Positions 29,407 to 38,477 of a stretch of 64,000 nucleotides of DNA are shown here, piece after piece. Source of the stretch: Brevibacillus gelatini (GTDB lineage: Bacteria > Bacillota > Bacilli > Brevibacillales > Brevibacillaceae); assembly GCF_003710935.1 (NCBI RefSeq), contig NZ_RHHS01000006.1, positions 1 to 64,000 of the forward strand, written 5' to 3'. Every line of letters starts with the position of its first letter. Within the stretch, counting starts at the first letter, position 1. The notes beneath the pieces were generated by a model that did not search any database, was not told where the DNA came from, and saw only the letters and a program-made list of their open reading frames with translations. A program made the translations under genes and the position numbers.

Positions 29407-30587
29407 TGGGCTGGCAAGTCATCTGGATCGTTTTGAAAAAGGAGCTGCTCGACCTGTTTCGCGACCGGAAGGCGTGGCTGGGGACGTTTCTGGTGCCTTT
29501 GGTCATTATTCCTTTTGTGTTTTTCCTGTTGGGAAACTCTTACAGCAACGTGGAAAAGGAAGCGCGGGAATACGTGCCGCTGGCTGTGCATGGCTCCTCC
29601 AGGCTGATTGCGCTTCTGCAAGAAAATCCGGGGGTCAAGCTGCTCCAGCCGGCCGACCCGGAGCAAGCGCTGCAAGCGGGGCAACTGCGCGCCATCATTA
29701 CGATTCCGGAATCGTTTGACGAGCAGATTCAGGCGGGGAAAACGGCCAAACTGCATGTCGCATTTGACTCGACCAATTCCAAGTCGGTCTACGCCCGCGA
29801 TCTGATCGAGCAGACTATCGAGAGGTACAGCAAGGAGATCGTGGCGAAGCGGCTCAAGCAGGCAGGCCTGTCCGAGCAGGCGATTCAGCCGATCACCCCT
29901 GACTTTCAAAACGTAGCGTCGGAGGAAAGACAGTCGGGCGGGATGCTCGCAGGCTTCATTCCGCTCATGCTCGTTGTGTCGCTCGCCTCTGGAGGAATCG
30001 CCTCCGCCAACGACCTTGTCGCAGGGGAAAAAGAGCGGGGGACGCTGGAGTCGCTGCTGACGGCGCCGATTGCCGCCAACCACATTCTCACGGCGAAGCT
30101 TTTGGCGGTCATGGTCATGAGTATCATGAGTGCGGGAGCCTCGCTCATCTCGGTATCGCTGGTGATGAGTGTGGGGCCGTTTGGAGGGGCGGGCGACCAT
30201 TTTTCGCTCGCGTTTTTCTCGCCTGTTACCTTGCTCGTGCTGATTGTCGTCATCCTGCTCATGGCGGCGACTTTTGCCGGACTGGAGCTGATGCTCAGCA
30301 CAATCGCGAAGACTTTCAAAGAAGGGCAGACGTACATGAGCGGGGTCATCTTCCTGGCGATGGTGCCGTCGTACATGCTGATGCCGCAAAGCCCGGTGGA
30401 CATCGCGGAGCATTACTACGCGCTGCCTGTGTTCAATGGCGTGGCGCTCTGCAAGGAAGTCTTCTACGGCAAGGTTGACCCGGTGCATGCGCTGGTCGGC
30501 ATCGGTTCTTCGCTGGTGTACGTGGCGATCACGATATTTTTCGCCTCGCGACTGTTCCGCAGAGAAGGGGCTGGATTGAAAAACTGA
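29406..30587 (+). CDS. natB: NatB-like ABC-2 permease
   Basis: 393 residues of the ABC-2 type. One membrane helix near residues 22-40 is followed by a large extracellular domain (about 45-175), then five or six helices in the C-terminal half (GMLAGFIPLMLVVSLASGG, VTLLVLIVVILLMAATFAGL). The motif NDLVAGEKERGTLESLLTAP is the usual cytoplasmic coupling segment. It works with the ATPase encoded upstream as a NatAB-type sodium or drug exporter. ATG 29406 is part of TGATG shared with the natA stop. Confidence 0.85.
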   Translation: MGWQVIWIVLKKELLDLFRDRKAWLGTFLVPLVIIPFVFFLLGNSYSNVEKEAREYVPLAVHGSSRLIALLQENPGVKLLQPADPEQALQAGQLRAIITIPESFDEQIQAGKTAKLHVAFDSTNSKSVYARDLIEQTIERYSKEIVAKRLKQAGLSEQAIQPITPDFQNVASEERQSGGMLAGFIPLMLVVSLASGGIASANDLVAGEKERGTLESLLTAPIAANHILTAKLLAVMVMSIMSAGASLISVSLVMSVGPFGGAGDHFSLAFFSPVTLLVLIVVILLMAATFAGLELMLSTIAKTFKEGQTYMSGVIFLAMVPSYMLMPQSPVDIAEHYYALPVFNGVALCKEVFYGKVDPVHALVGIGSSLVYVAITIFFASRLFRREGAGLKN

Positions 30588-30647
30588 TCGAGAGCGTAAA
30601 TCCAGGCTGCTGTTTGTCTCTGTGTCGCTGTCATTTGAAAAGGGCTG

Positions 30648-31577
30648 GTGAATATCGTGAATCCGTTGTCCATCGGAGTGCTGTACGTGCTTGCTTCGGC
30701 TGCCGGCTTTGGCGTGATGTCCATTTTTGCCGTGTACGCCTATGGCGCAGGTGTTTCTGTATCGACGCTCTTGTTTTTACGCTTTTTGTTCGCGGCTGTG
30801 CTGTTTTTCGGGCTCCTGGCCTGGCGCAGGGAGTCGTTGCGGCTCAATCGGCGGCAGGTGCTCGCCCTGTTTTGTCTGGGGGGAGTTTTGTACACGCTGC
30901 AATCGCTCAGCTTTTTTTCCGCGGTTCAGTACATTTCGACCTCGCTGGCGGCTCTGCTCTTGTACACGTTTCCCGTGTTTGTGGCGGTTCTGAGCTATTT
31001 TGTGGAGAAAGAGCCGCTGACGAAAAAGACCGTTTTCGCGATGCTGCTGTCACTGCTGGGATTGGGGCTGGTGCTTGGGCTGTCGTTTGACGGCATTCAG
31101 CCGTTCGGAGTCGTGCTGGCGCTCGCGGCAGCGCTGTTCTACTCGGTGTACATCATCGTGGGCAACCGGGTTGTCAAAGGTCTGTCCTCGTATGTAACGT
31201 CGGGTTATATCTCGCTGTTCGCGGCAGCGACGACCTTTTTGATCGCGCAAAAAGAAGGCGGCGTCGATCTGTCCTTTGCTCCGGCAGGCTGGTTGGCGTT
31301 GGGCGGAATCGTCGTTTTTTCTACGGTACTGGCGATTAGCTTTTTCTTCCGTGGTCTGCAACTGATCGGTTCGACGAAAGCTTCCGTGCTCAGCACGTTC
31401 GAGCCAGTCGTGACGATTGGGTGTTCGGCGCTGCTGTTTGGGGAAGCATTCAGCCTGCTTCAACTGCTGGGCGGCTGTGCGGTGCTGGCAGGAGCAGCGC
31501 TGATTGTCGCGGGGAAGGAGCCGAAGCCTGGGCAGGCGGAGGAAGGGAAAGCGACTGCGCGGACGATTGAATGGTAA
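30648..31577 (+). CDS. EamA/DMT family transporter
   Basis: 309 residues with ten predicted membrane helices in two repeated EamA halves (about 8-140 and 155-290). The second half has LQLIGSTKASVLSTFEPVVTIGCSALLFGE, the usual EamA end. Such proteins export amino acids, nucleotides or other metabolites; the substrate is not apparent. GTG 30648 is the likely start, 60 bases after natB. The C-terminus is a short charged tail. A strong terminator follows. Confidence 0.88.
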   Translation: MNIVNPLSIGVLYVLASAAGFGVMSIFAVYAYGAGVSVSTLLFLRFLFAAVLFFGLLAWRRESLRLNRRQVLALFCLGGVLYTLQSLSFFSAVQYISTSLAALLLYTFPVFVAVLSYFVEKEPLTKKTVFAMLLSLLGLGLVLGLSFDGIQPFGVVLALAAALFYSVYIIVGNRVVKGLSSYVTSGYISLFAAATTFLIAQKEGGVDLSFAPAGWLALGGIVVFSTVLAISFFFRGLQLIGSTKASVLSTFEPVVTIGCSALLFGEAFSLLQLLGGCAVLAGAALIVAGKEPKPGQAEEGKATARTIEW

Positions 31578-31585
31578 TCCAAGTG

Positions 31586-31635
31586 AAAAAGCGCTTCTGC
31601 GAGGCAGTTATGCTGCTGGCAGAAGCGCTTTTTTT
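31586..31635. terminator. Bidirectional terminator between convergent genes
   Basis: AAAAAGCGCTTCTGC and GCAGAAGCGCTTTTT form a perfect 15-bp stem, with T runs leaving both sides. It separates the EamA gene from the convergent glucokinase gene. Confidence 0.9.
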
Positions 31636-31695
31636 ACGGATGGGAAAAGTGGGAATTTTCAGGACAAACTAATCGTTTACGCACGTAAAGGGCAG

Positions 31696-32667
31696 CTACT
31701 CTTCCATCTGCGAGCGGATCAGCCAGCCCGCTCCGTATACGCCGGCGTCGTTGCCCAGCGTGGCAGGGACAATCCCGGTTGCTTCCACGACGTACGTAAA
31801 GGGCACGAAGCGGGCGAAGGAATCGCGAATGCGGGAAAAGAGGAAATCGCCTGCCGCCGCCACGCCGCCTCCGATGACAAACTTGGCCGGATTCAGCGAA
31901 ATCGCCAGATGGGAGAGGGCAAGTCCCAAGTAGAGCGCCACCTGATCGGCGATAGAAAGAGCAGCGGCGTCGCCTGCTACGGCTGCTTCGAATACGTCCT
32001 TTGCCCCAAGCTTGCCATTTTCGGCCAGCACGGAAGCAAGGTATGGGCTTGTTCCGTTTTCGGCAGCGAGTCGCCCTTCACGGATAATTGCAGTGGCGGA
32101 GGCGTACGTCTCCAGACAGCCTTTTTTGCCGCAATTACAGAGTGCGCCGCTGTCTGGCGTTATGGTGATGTGCCCGATTTCCCCGCCGACTCCGTTCATG
32201 CCGTGAACGATCTTTCCGTCCAGGATGACACCGCCGCCGACTCCCGTTCCGATTGTCACCAGCACGAGGTCTTGTGCGCCTTTGCCTGCGCCCTGCCACA
32301 TTTCGCCCAGTGCCGCCGCATTGGCGTCGTTCTCGACAGCGACAGGCCGCCCTGTAAGTGCTTCCAATTTTTTCTTCAAAAAGACAGGCTTGGTCCAGTG
32401 CAGGTTGACCGCTTGCATGACAATGCCGTCTTTTGCATCGATAGGTCCGGGGATTCCAACGCCGATCCCGCTCACTTGCTCCAGCGCATAGCCGTGCTTG
32501 TGCAGCAGGACGCGGGTCATCTCCGCGATTTTTTGCAGGACGCCATCCTCCCCATCTGCGACTGGCGTAGGCTCTTGAGTTTTGGCCACCAGCTCGCCAT
32601 CCGGGGTAATCAACGCCATTTTGATTGCTGTTCCACCTACATCAACACCAACGATGATTTTTTTCAT
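31696..32667 (-). CDS. glcK: ROK-family glucokinase
   Basis: 323 residues. Phosphorylates glucose with ATP. The N-terminal phosphate loop VGVDVGGTAIKMALI, the sugar-binding and catalytic VENDANAAALGE, TIGTGVGGGVILDGK and the ROK zinc motif CNCGKKGCLETYAS are all intact. It lacks the N-terminal helix-turn-helix of ROK repressors, so it is an enzyme. ATG 32667 follows GAGGGGAAG; another ATG one codon upstream would crowd the ribosome site. It is divergent from dgkB. Confidence 0.94.
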   Translation of the reverse strand: MKKIIVGVDVGGTAIKMALITPDGELVAKTQEPTPVADGEDGVLQKIAEMTRVLLHKHGYALEQVSGIGVGIPGPIDAKDGIVMQAVNLHWTKPVFLKKKLEALTGRPVAVENDANAAALGEMWQGAGKGAQDLVLVTIGTGVGGGVILDGKIVHGMNGVGGEIGHITITPDSGALCNCGKKGCLETYASATAIIREGRLAAENGTSPYLASVLAENGKLGAKDVFEAAVAGDAAALSIADQVALYLGLALSHLAISLNPAKFVIGGGVAAAGDFLFSRIRDSFARFVPFTYVVEATGIVPATLGNDAGVYGAGWLIRSQMEE

Positions 32668-32809
32668 CATTCTTCCCCTCGCTCTCCATTTTGCCATCTT
32701 TTTCTATATTATCACGCTGTCTCCTGCATAGCGATTCCCAAAAATGGCTATACAGGATATGATGGAAGGAAGTATACCCGTGAGCGAGGGAAGGAAGAAG
32801 GGATCTGCC

Positions 32810-33700
32810 TTGAAACGAGCCAGATTGATCTACAATCCGAGCTCCGGCCGGGAGATCGTACGGCGGCGATTGCCGGATATTCTCGATTTGCTGGAATCGG
32901 CCGGATACGAGACCTCCTGCCATGCAACCAGAGGGGAAGACGATGCAACCGAGGAAGCGGCCCGCGCCGTGGCCCGCGGCTTCGATGTCATCGTGGCTGC
33001 TGGCGGAGACGGAACCATATACGAAGTAGTGAACGGGATGGCGGAGCAAAAAGCACGCCCCACCCTTGGAATCATCCCCTGCGGAACCAGCAACGATTTT
33101 GCCCGGGCGCTAGGCATACCGAAGTCAATCACACGCGCTACAGAGATCATCACCAAAGGCAAGAAGAAGCGCATCGACCTGGGCCGGATCAACAACCGGT
33201 ATTTTATGAATATTGCGGGAGGCGGCTCCCTCACCAACCTGACCTACGAAGTCCCGAGCAAGCTGAAGACGCTGCTCGGACAAATGGCGTACTACGTCAA
33301 AGGGCTGGAGAAGCTGCCCTCTCTGCACCCGATCCGCGTCCGCCTGGAAAATCGCAAGGAAGTGTTGCTGGATGAGGAGATCATGGTTTTCCTCATTGCC
33401 AACAGCCATGCCGTCGGCGGCTTCGACAAGCTCGCCCCGGAAGCAGATTTGTCAGACGGCAAGCTGGATGTCATCGTCGTGAAAAAGACGAACATCGCCG
33501 AATTCATTCGCCTCGCCGCACAGGCGGTTCGCGGCGAGCATCTGCGCGACCCCAACATTCTGTATTTCCAGGCAGATTATATCAAAGCGACCTCTCCCAC
33601 AGGCGAGGTGGTCCAGCTCAATCTGGACGGCGAACTTGGCGGACAGTTGCCTTGTGTCGTCGAGGCCTTGCCGGGACATATCGAGTTGTTCGTCCCGTAG
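32810..33700 (+). CDS. dgkB: Diacylglycerol kinase DgkB type (YerQ)
   Basis: 296 residues of the soluble lipid-kinase family, which recycles diacylglycerol from lipoteichoic acid synthesis to phosphatidic acid. The ATP-binding GGDGT box is in IVAAGGDGTIYEVVNGM; other motifs are IPCGTSNDFARALG, NIAGGGSLTNLTYEVPSKLK and LNLDGE near the C-terminus. TTG 32810 is chosen because the family begins KRARLIYNPSSGRE there and AAGGGA lies seven bases ahead; GTG 32780 with AAGGAAG is a reasonable alternative adding ten residues. dgkB followed by an rlmCD-type gene is also the B. subtilis arrangement. Confidence 0.94.
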   Translation: MKRARLIYNPSSGREIVRRRLPDILDLLESAGYETSCHATRGEDDATEEAARAVARGFDVIVAAGGDGTIYEVVNGMAEQKARPTLGIIPCGTSNDFARALGIPKSITRATEIITKGKKKRIDLGRINNRYFMNIAGGGSLTNLTYEVPSKLKTLLGQMAYYVKGLEKLPSLHPIRVRLENRKEVLLDEEIMVFLIANSHAVGGFDKLAPEADLSDGKLDVIVVKKTNIAEFIRLAAQAVRGEHLRDPNILYFQADYIKATSPTGEVVQLNLDGELGGQLPCVVEALPGHIELFVP

Positions 33701-33824
33701 GAAGATAGTAAAATGAATAGCAATAGCCGCAGGGATGCCGCGTTCGCTGTGCATCCCTGCCTGCTTCCTTTTGGCCAAAAGCAGCCGGGAAGCAAGAGCG
33801 CAAGACAAAAGGAGCAAAAGAATC

Positions 33825-35255
33825 GTGGCAAAAACAACAAAAAAGCGGCGCGGACCGCAGCAGACCGCCAAGGTAGAGCTGGATGTCCCGGTACGTGTCG
33901 GCCAAACCGTGGAAGTGGAGATAACCGGACTGAACCACGAGGGCGCTGGAGTCGGCCGGGTTGAAGGATATACGCTGTTTGTAGACGGCGCACTCGCAGG
34001 CGAGCGAGTTCTTGCTCGTGTCGACCATGTCAAAAAGAACTTTGGCTTCGCCAAGCTGACGAAAGTGCTGGAAGCAAGCACCCACCGCGCACAGCCACCC
34101 TGTCCGCTGTACGACCGTTGCGGCGGCTGTTCGCTGCAGCACCTCGCCTACGAGGAACAACTGCGGCACAAGCAGCAGATCGTCCGCGACAATCTCCGTC
34201 GCATCGGCGGTTTTCAGGTGGAGGGAGAAGGAGCCATCACGGTGCACCCGACGCTCGGCATGACCGACCCATGGCGCTACCGCAACAAGGCACAGGTGCC
34301 AATCGGCGAGGAAAACGGCGCCTTGGTCGGCGGCTTTTACGCGGAAAAATCCCACTCCATCATCGACATGAACGAATGCCTCATCCAGCACCAAAAGAAC
34401 GACGAGGCAGTTGCCACCGTGAAGCGAGCCGCTGCTGCCCTTGGCATCAAGCCGTACGACGAGGTGCGCGGCACAGGTCTGCTGCGCCATGTGGTCGTCA
34501 AGGTAGGGGTTAAGACGGGGGAAGTCATGGTCGTGCTTGTGACGACAGAGGAAGCCATTCCGCAGCGGGACAAGCTCGTGGAAGCGATCCGCACGGAGGT
34601 GGCGGGCGTCACCAGCATCGTGCAAAACATCAACCCAGACAAGACTAACGTCATTTTCGGCAAAAAGACCGTGACGCTCTGGGGCAGTGACGTCATCTAC
34701 GATTACATCGGCCCGATCAAATTCGCGATCTCGGCGCGGTCGTTTTACCAGGTCAACCCTGCACAGACGGAAGTGCTGTACAACAAAACGCTGGAATACG
34801 CCGGGGCAACAGGCACGGAAACGGTCATCGACGCCTACTGCGGCATCGGCACCATCTCGCTGTTTTTGGCGCAGAAGTCGAAGCATGTGTACGGCGTGGA
34901 GATCGTTCCGGAAGCAATCGCGGATGCGAACCGCAACGCCAAGTTGAACGGCGTGGAGAACGCGACGTTCGAGGCTGGCCCGGCAGAGGTTGTGATTCCG
35001 GCGTGGAAGGAGCGGGGCATCCGTGCTGATGTAATCGTGGTCGACCCGCCGCGCAAGGGCTGTGACGAGGCGCTGTTGACGACGATTTTGGAGATGCAGC
35101 CGGAGCGCGTGGTGTACGTGTCGTGCAATCCGTCGACGTTGGCGCGGGATTTGAAGGTGTTGGCGGAGAGGTATGAGGTGAAGGAAGTGCAGCCGGTGGA
35201 TATGTTTCCGCATACCGTGCATGTGGAGTGTTGTGCGCTGCTTGTGAGGAAGTAG
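33825..35255 (+). CDS. rlmD: 23S rRNA (uracil-C5)-methyltransferase, RlmCD/RumA type
   Basis: 476 residues. An N-terminal TRAM domain (VGQTVEVEITGLNHEGAG) precedes the four-cysteine iron-sulfur motif (CPLYDRCGGC plus a further Cys). The methyltransferase core has the SAM-binding VIDAYCGIGTISLFLA, VVDPPRKGCDEALL and the catalytic Cys in YVSCNPSTLARDL. In B. subtilis the single enzyme RlmCD (YefA) makes both m5U747 and m5U1939; I cannot tell which sites this one uses. GTG 33825 follows AAAGGAG. A second, mostly lost copy leaves a remnant at 36602-36655. Confidence 0.94.
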   Translation: MAKTTKKRRGPQQTAKVELDVPVRVGQTVEVEITGLNHEGAGVGRVEGYTLFVDGALAGERVLARVDHVKKNFGFAKLTKVLEASTHRAQPPCPLYDRCGGCSLQHLAYEEQLRHKQQIVRDNLRRIGGFQVEGEGAITVHPTLGMTDPWRYRNKAQVPIGEENGALVGGFYAEKSHSIIDMNECLIQHQKNDEAVATVKRAAAALGIKPYDEVRGTGLLRHVVVKVGVKTGEVMVVLVTTEEAIPQRDKLVEAIRTEVAGVTSIVQNINPDKTNVIFGKKTVTLWGSDVIYDYIGPIKFAISARSFYQVNPAQTEVLYNKTLEYAGATGTETVIDAYCGIGTISLFLAQKSKHVYGVEIVPEAIADANRNAKLNGVENATFEAGPAEVVIPAWKERGIRADVIVVDPPRKGCDEALLTTILEMQPERVVYVSCNPSTLARDLKVLAERYEVKEVQPVDMFPHTVHVECCALLVRK

Positions 35256-35301
35256 CATTATTGAGCTGCATTTACCTATATTTATTTATAAATGGTCTGA
35301 C

Positions 35302-35336
35302 AAAGCTCAAGCGATATTATGTGCTTGGGCTTTTTG
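35302..35336 (+). terminator. Terminator after the rRNA methyltransferase gene
   Basis: AAAGCTCAAGC pairs with GCTTGGGCTTT (one G-T pair), followed by a short T run. The remaining bases to 35572 are AT-rich and hold no recognised feature. Confidence 0.75.
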
Positions 35337-35572
35337 TCTGGAGACGGATATTTTTTCAGTAAGTAAAGTTCTAGTAGATGGGGGAGAGGGAAATTGAGGA
35401 TGAATTTAATTTCTACTGTAATAACATTGAAATAGCTGCCGTTGGGGAAATTCATTTGCGGATTTCAAAACCAAGCGATAGCCGTGCGACGAATATACTC
35501 ACTCCGTTTCCTGCTTGACATCAAAATATCTAAATAATACAGTATAAATACATAAAAATAAGGGGATTTTAT

Positions 35573-36565
35573 ATGTATAAATTATTATTATTCGGAACAG
35601 GAAGTATCTGTAAGGAATTTTTAAGTACTGTTGATTTCGAAAAAGTAAGTATATTAGCTTACGTAGATAATAATGAGAAAATCCAAGGTAATTTAATCGA
35701 TAATATCAAAGTCATTCCCCCTGTTGACATCATACATTATGATTTTGATTATATTATTATAACAAGCACTTACTATGATGACATTTACAATCAACTGATT
35801 AATTTAGGAGTTAACAAAGATAAGATAGTTCCATATCTACATCATTATAGTGAAAGATTTAGTGAATTAATTGATGAACTAAACAGTCTAAACAGTCATA
35901 CCATTATATTGAATCAATTTTGTTTACACCCAGTAGAACCTTATGCTGCTTGCAATATTCGAAATTTAGGAAGAAATAGATTGATTGATGTTCATCAAAC
36001 CAAAGATTATGTGAGGCTGTCTTCCTTGGAATTGGTAGCTAAGGAGATTTATGACTCAAACATAGAGGGAAGCATTGCCGAATTAGGAGTGTTTAGAGGG
36101 GACTTTGCTAAGCTTTTAAACGAAGTATTTTATGATCGAAAGTTATTTCTCTTTGATACATTTGAAGGTTTTAATGAACAAGACCTTTTTATTGAACGCA
36201 CTAGTAATTATTCCAATTCCAGCATTCGTGATTTTTCAAACACAAATGTCGAGCTTGTTTTATCGAAAATGAAATATCCCCAAAATTGCATCATAAAAAA
36301 AGGTTATTTTCCGGATACAACAGAGAATCTTAATGACGAACAATATGCTTTTGTTAGCATAGATACTGATTTATTTAATCCTATATATTCCGGTCTTAGC
36401 TACTTTTATCCTCGTATGGCTAAAGGAGGATATATCTTTATCCACGATTACAACAACTCGAGATTTAAAGGAGCTAAAGAAGCAGTTCGAAAATATTGCG
36501 AGGAGAATTCTATTAGCTTCTTTCCTTTAAGTGATTTTTCTGGAACAGCAGTGATCGTTAAATAA
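35573..36565 (+). CDS. Rossmann domain plus TylF-type methyltransferase
   Basis: 330 residues. Residues 1-80 look like a small nucleotide-binding Rossmann domain of the sugar-modifying kind (KLLLFGTGSICKEFL, AYVDNNEKIQGN). Residues about 145-325 match the TylF/MycF O-methyltransferase family: the SAM site SIAELGVFRGDFAKLLNEVF, DTFEGFNEQD, and the metal-binding pairs in VSIDTDLFNPIYSGL and FIHDYNNSRFKGA. TylF enzymes methylate sugars of antibiotics, while similar bacterial proteins modify surface glycans. The gene is strongly AT-rich compared with flanking genes, stands alone, and lies between the rRNA methyltransferase gene and a remnant of another copy, so it was probably acquired. Confidence 0.75.
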   Translation: MYKLLLFGTGSICKEFLSTVDFEKVSILAYVDNNEKIQGNLIDNIKVIPPVDIIHYDFDYIIITSTYYDDIYNQLINLGVNKDKIVPYLHHYSERFSELIDELNSLNSHTIILNQFCLHPVEPYAACNIRNLGRNRLIDVHQTKDYVRLSSLELVAKEIYDSNIEGSIAELGVFRGDFAKLLNEVFYDRKLFLFDTFEGFNEQDLFIERTSNYSNSSIRDFSNTNVELVLSKMKYPQNCIIKKGYFPDTTENLNDEQYAFVSIDTDLFNPIYSGLSYFYPRMAKGGYIFIHDYNNSRFKGAKEAVRKYCEENSISFFPLSDFSGTAVIVK

Positions 36566-36601
36566 CTTTTATTGACAAGAGCACTTCACTTGGTTGTTCT
36601 C

Positions 36602-36655
36602 ACTGAATACACAACACATATGGAGTGCTGTGCACTGTTGAAGAGAAATGATTAA
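36602..36655 (+). pseudogene. 3' remnant of a second RlmCD-type methyltransferase gene
   Basis: The frame reads TEYTTHMECCALLKRND then stop, matching the C-terminus of the intact gene (PHTVHVECCALLVRK). Differences fall largely at third codon positions, as between paralogs. Only the last 15 or so codons remain. Its own terminator follows at 36678. Confidence 0.65.
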
Positions 36656-36677
36656 CAACAAGATGGATCAGTGCTCA

Positions 36678-36727
36678 GGGGCAATCCAGAACGTCAGTAT
36701 ACAATGATGTTCTGGATTGCCCCTTTT
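36678..36727 (+). terminator. Strong terminator, 15-bp perfect stem
   Basis: GGGGCAATCCAGAAC and GTTCTGGATTGCCCC with a 16-base loop, followed by TTTT. Confidence 0.9.
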
Positions 36728-37440
36728 ACAGTGAGAGTTGTTATCCAAAAATCCTTATACAAATTCTTCGAAAATGTCTAGTGCTTGGTCGATTTTTTAC
36801 CTTTACCAAGGAGAAATCCGTATGTTGTTTCTGCATGCCCAACTTCAGCAATGAGAATTGCCCTGATTACCTTCTGCTTACTTCTCTTGGAAAAAATCTT
36901 CTCCGCTTGCCAAGAAAGCTTTTATTTATTCAGGGATTTTTATGGTAGGGCTCATAGATGCACGAGAGGTATTGAAATGCGCATAGATGTAAATATATGT
37001 GGTTAAAGTAAATTATTGGGTTTACTTTTCGGTTTTTTTACATTAAAATCAGTTATATAAAATTTTAGTAATTTCCGCTAAGTCACCTAAAGCTATTCAA
37101 CATGATTGCTGCTATTCCGATAGTAGTGGGCGGTTTCGCTCGCCAGTTGGTAGAGTAGACACTTACCATGAGAAAGGAATACAGAGATCGTCCAGCTTTT
37201 GGAGATACTTTGTTTAGAGTTAGAAAAGCAAAAGCCGTAGTCTTTGCTTCGTTTTTGTCGTGCTTCGACTTCCAAACACGAAAGACCGTATGAATGTTCA
37301 AATCGTACGGTAGACGTACGAGTATACACTGCATCAACACAAATGGGGGAAAGGAGTGGAGTGGAACTTTTGCTGGATCGACGATGTGACTTCATCGTTT
37401 TGTCTACTTAGGCAGCAGTGAGTGCGGATTTTTAGAAAGG
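36728..37440. other. Intergenic stretch with no supported gene
   Basis: I found no complete gene here. On the minus strand from about 36920 to 36781 a frame reads VIRAILIAEVGHAETTYGF and ends GKGKKSTKH then stop, with no start codon in reach; it may be the tail of a lost gene. Short frames elsewhere lack ribosome sites. Confidence 0.4.
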
Positions 37441-37453
37441 AGATCAGTTTGTT

Positions 37454-38350
37454 ATGAAAAGAAAGTTATATGCATTTTTAGTTGCTGGCATGTCGGCGTC
37501 TTTCTTTTTGAATTCCTTTGAAGTATCCGCGAGTGAGGACAATACGATTCCGCTGAACATGTTGCCTGGCACAGTATTGAAATATGATGATAATCTCCAG
37601 ATGGTTATAGAAAAAGGTGGGCATGCCAAATTCGCTGTTAGCCAAGATTCCAGGAGACTTGATAGGCCGTATATAGTGAATGTTCCTGAAGATGCTACAG
37701 AAGAGGAAGCTAGGCAGATTGAACTTGAGAATAAATTGGCAATAAAAGCATTTGAAATGAGTAAGGAGGGCAATTATATTCAAGCGCCTCCACCTAAAAT
37801 ATATCCTGGAATGAAAGTAGTTTATGACGAAGTTACAGGCGAATTAAACAACATTTATTATGTGGATGAAAACGATCCTTCTGGTTATTCCCTTCATAAT
37901 GAGCCGGTTACAGAACGGGAACTTAATGAACAATCGAGACAAGTAATTCAGGCTGCTACTGGCGATGTCCAGTGGAAATGGGGGACGAATAATCGAAATG
38001 TGTTGACGTATCAGGCTAGTGACGATAGTTTTTTAGGGACAGGCAGAGCGACTTATTATACGGGTACAACCGGCAATAGAGATAATAAACTGAAAAATTA
38101 TGATTGCGCAACTCAGAAGAAATATGATTATTCCAAAAAGGGAGATAAGGATATTACATTAAGAAATTTAGATACAAATAAGACATTTACTTTTTATCAG
38201 GCAGATGTAGGAACTTTGCCTGATGCTATTATCGATATTTGGGGAAAAAGCAATTTGCAAACAGTTGCGGGGAATACAACTGCTACTTCCGCGCCTAATG
38301 TAAGATATTACCATAAGAGATTTTCGGATCAGAGCATACCAACAAAATAA
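37454..38350 (+). CDS. Exported protein, possible double-psi beta-barrel domain
   Basis: 298 residues with a signal peptide (basic MKRK, hydrophobic core, cleavage near VSA-SE). AAAGGAG precedes the ATG. Residues about 30-150 are hydrophilic and unrecognised. Residues about 190-275 (GTGRATYYTGTTG, DNKLKNYDCATQ, ITLRNLDTNKTFTF, LPDAIIDIW) follow the pattern of RlpA-like double-psi beta-barrel domains: a Gly-Ala-Tyr-Tyr start, an Asp-Cys-Ala-Thr core and a closing Ile-Asp-Ile. That assignment is by eye. The gene is AT-rich and lies in an accessory region with no partner operon; a long-loop hairpin follows. Confidence 0.6.
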   Translation: MKRKLYAFLVAGMSASFFLNSFEVSASEDNTIPLNMLPGTVLKYDDNLQMVIEKGGHAKFAVSQDSRRLDRPYIVNVPEDATEEEARQIELENKLAIKAFEMSKEGNYIQAPPPKIYPGMKVVYDEVTGELNNIYYVDENDPSGYSLHNEPVTERELNEQSRQVIQAATGDVQWKWGTNNRNVLTYQASDDSFLGTGRATYYTGTTGNRDNKLKNYDCATQKKYDYSKKGDKDITLRNLDTNKTFTFYQADVGTLPDAIIDIWGKSNLQTVAGNTTATSAPNVRYYHKRFSDQSIPTK

Positions 38351-38381
38351 ATTTTTTATCGTTAAGCATATGTAAATCATT

Positions 38382-38432
38382 GGTATACGCTGTTCTTTTA
38401 AAAAATTTTTTTAGAAGTAAACGGCGTATACC
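38382..38432 (+). terminator. Long hairpin after the exported protein gene
   Basis: GGTATACGC and GCGTATACC enclose a partly paired AT-rich loop (AAAAAATTTTTTT in the centre). It is likely a terminator, although the T run lies in the loop. Confidence 0.5.
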
Positions 38433-38477
38433 TTCAACAGCGATATTATTCAAAATCTATAGCTTTAGGAGTATCGT

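Noticed and set aside
35256-36727. A polyketide or macrolide antibiotic cluster, because of the TylF-type domain
   Set aside because: There are no polyketide synthase, sugar synthesis or export genes around it; a single methyltransferase gene cannot support such a claim.
37020-37340. A partial IS element, suggested by short basic peptides near 37.2 kb
   Set aside because: No transposase motif or terminal inverted repeats could be found.
37093-37395. A 100-residue minus-strand frame in the 37 kb gap
   Set aside because: It has no ribosome site, an atypical composition rich in Ser and Lys, and no recognisable motif.
36728-37440. tRNA or structured RNA genes in the intergenic gap
   Set aside because: I looked for cloverleaf arms, a T-loop motif and CCA-like ends and found none.
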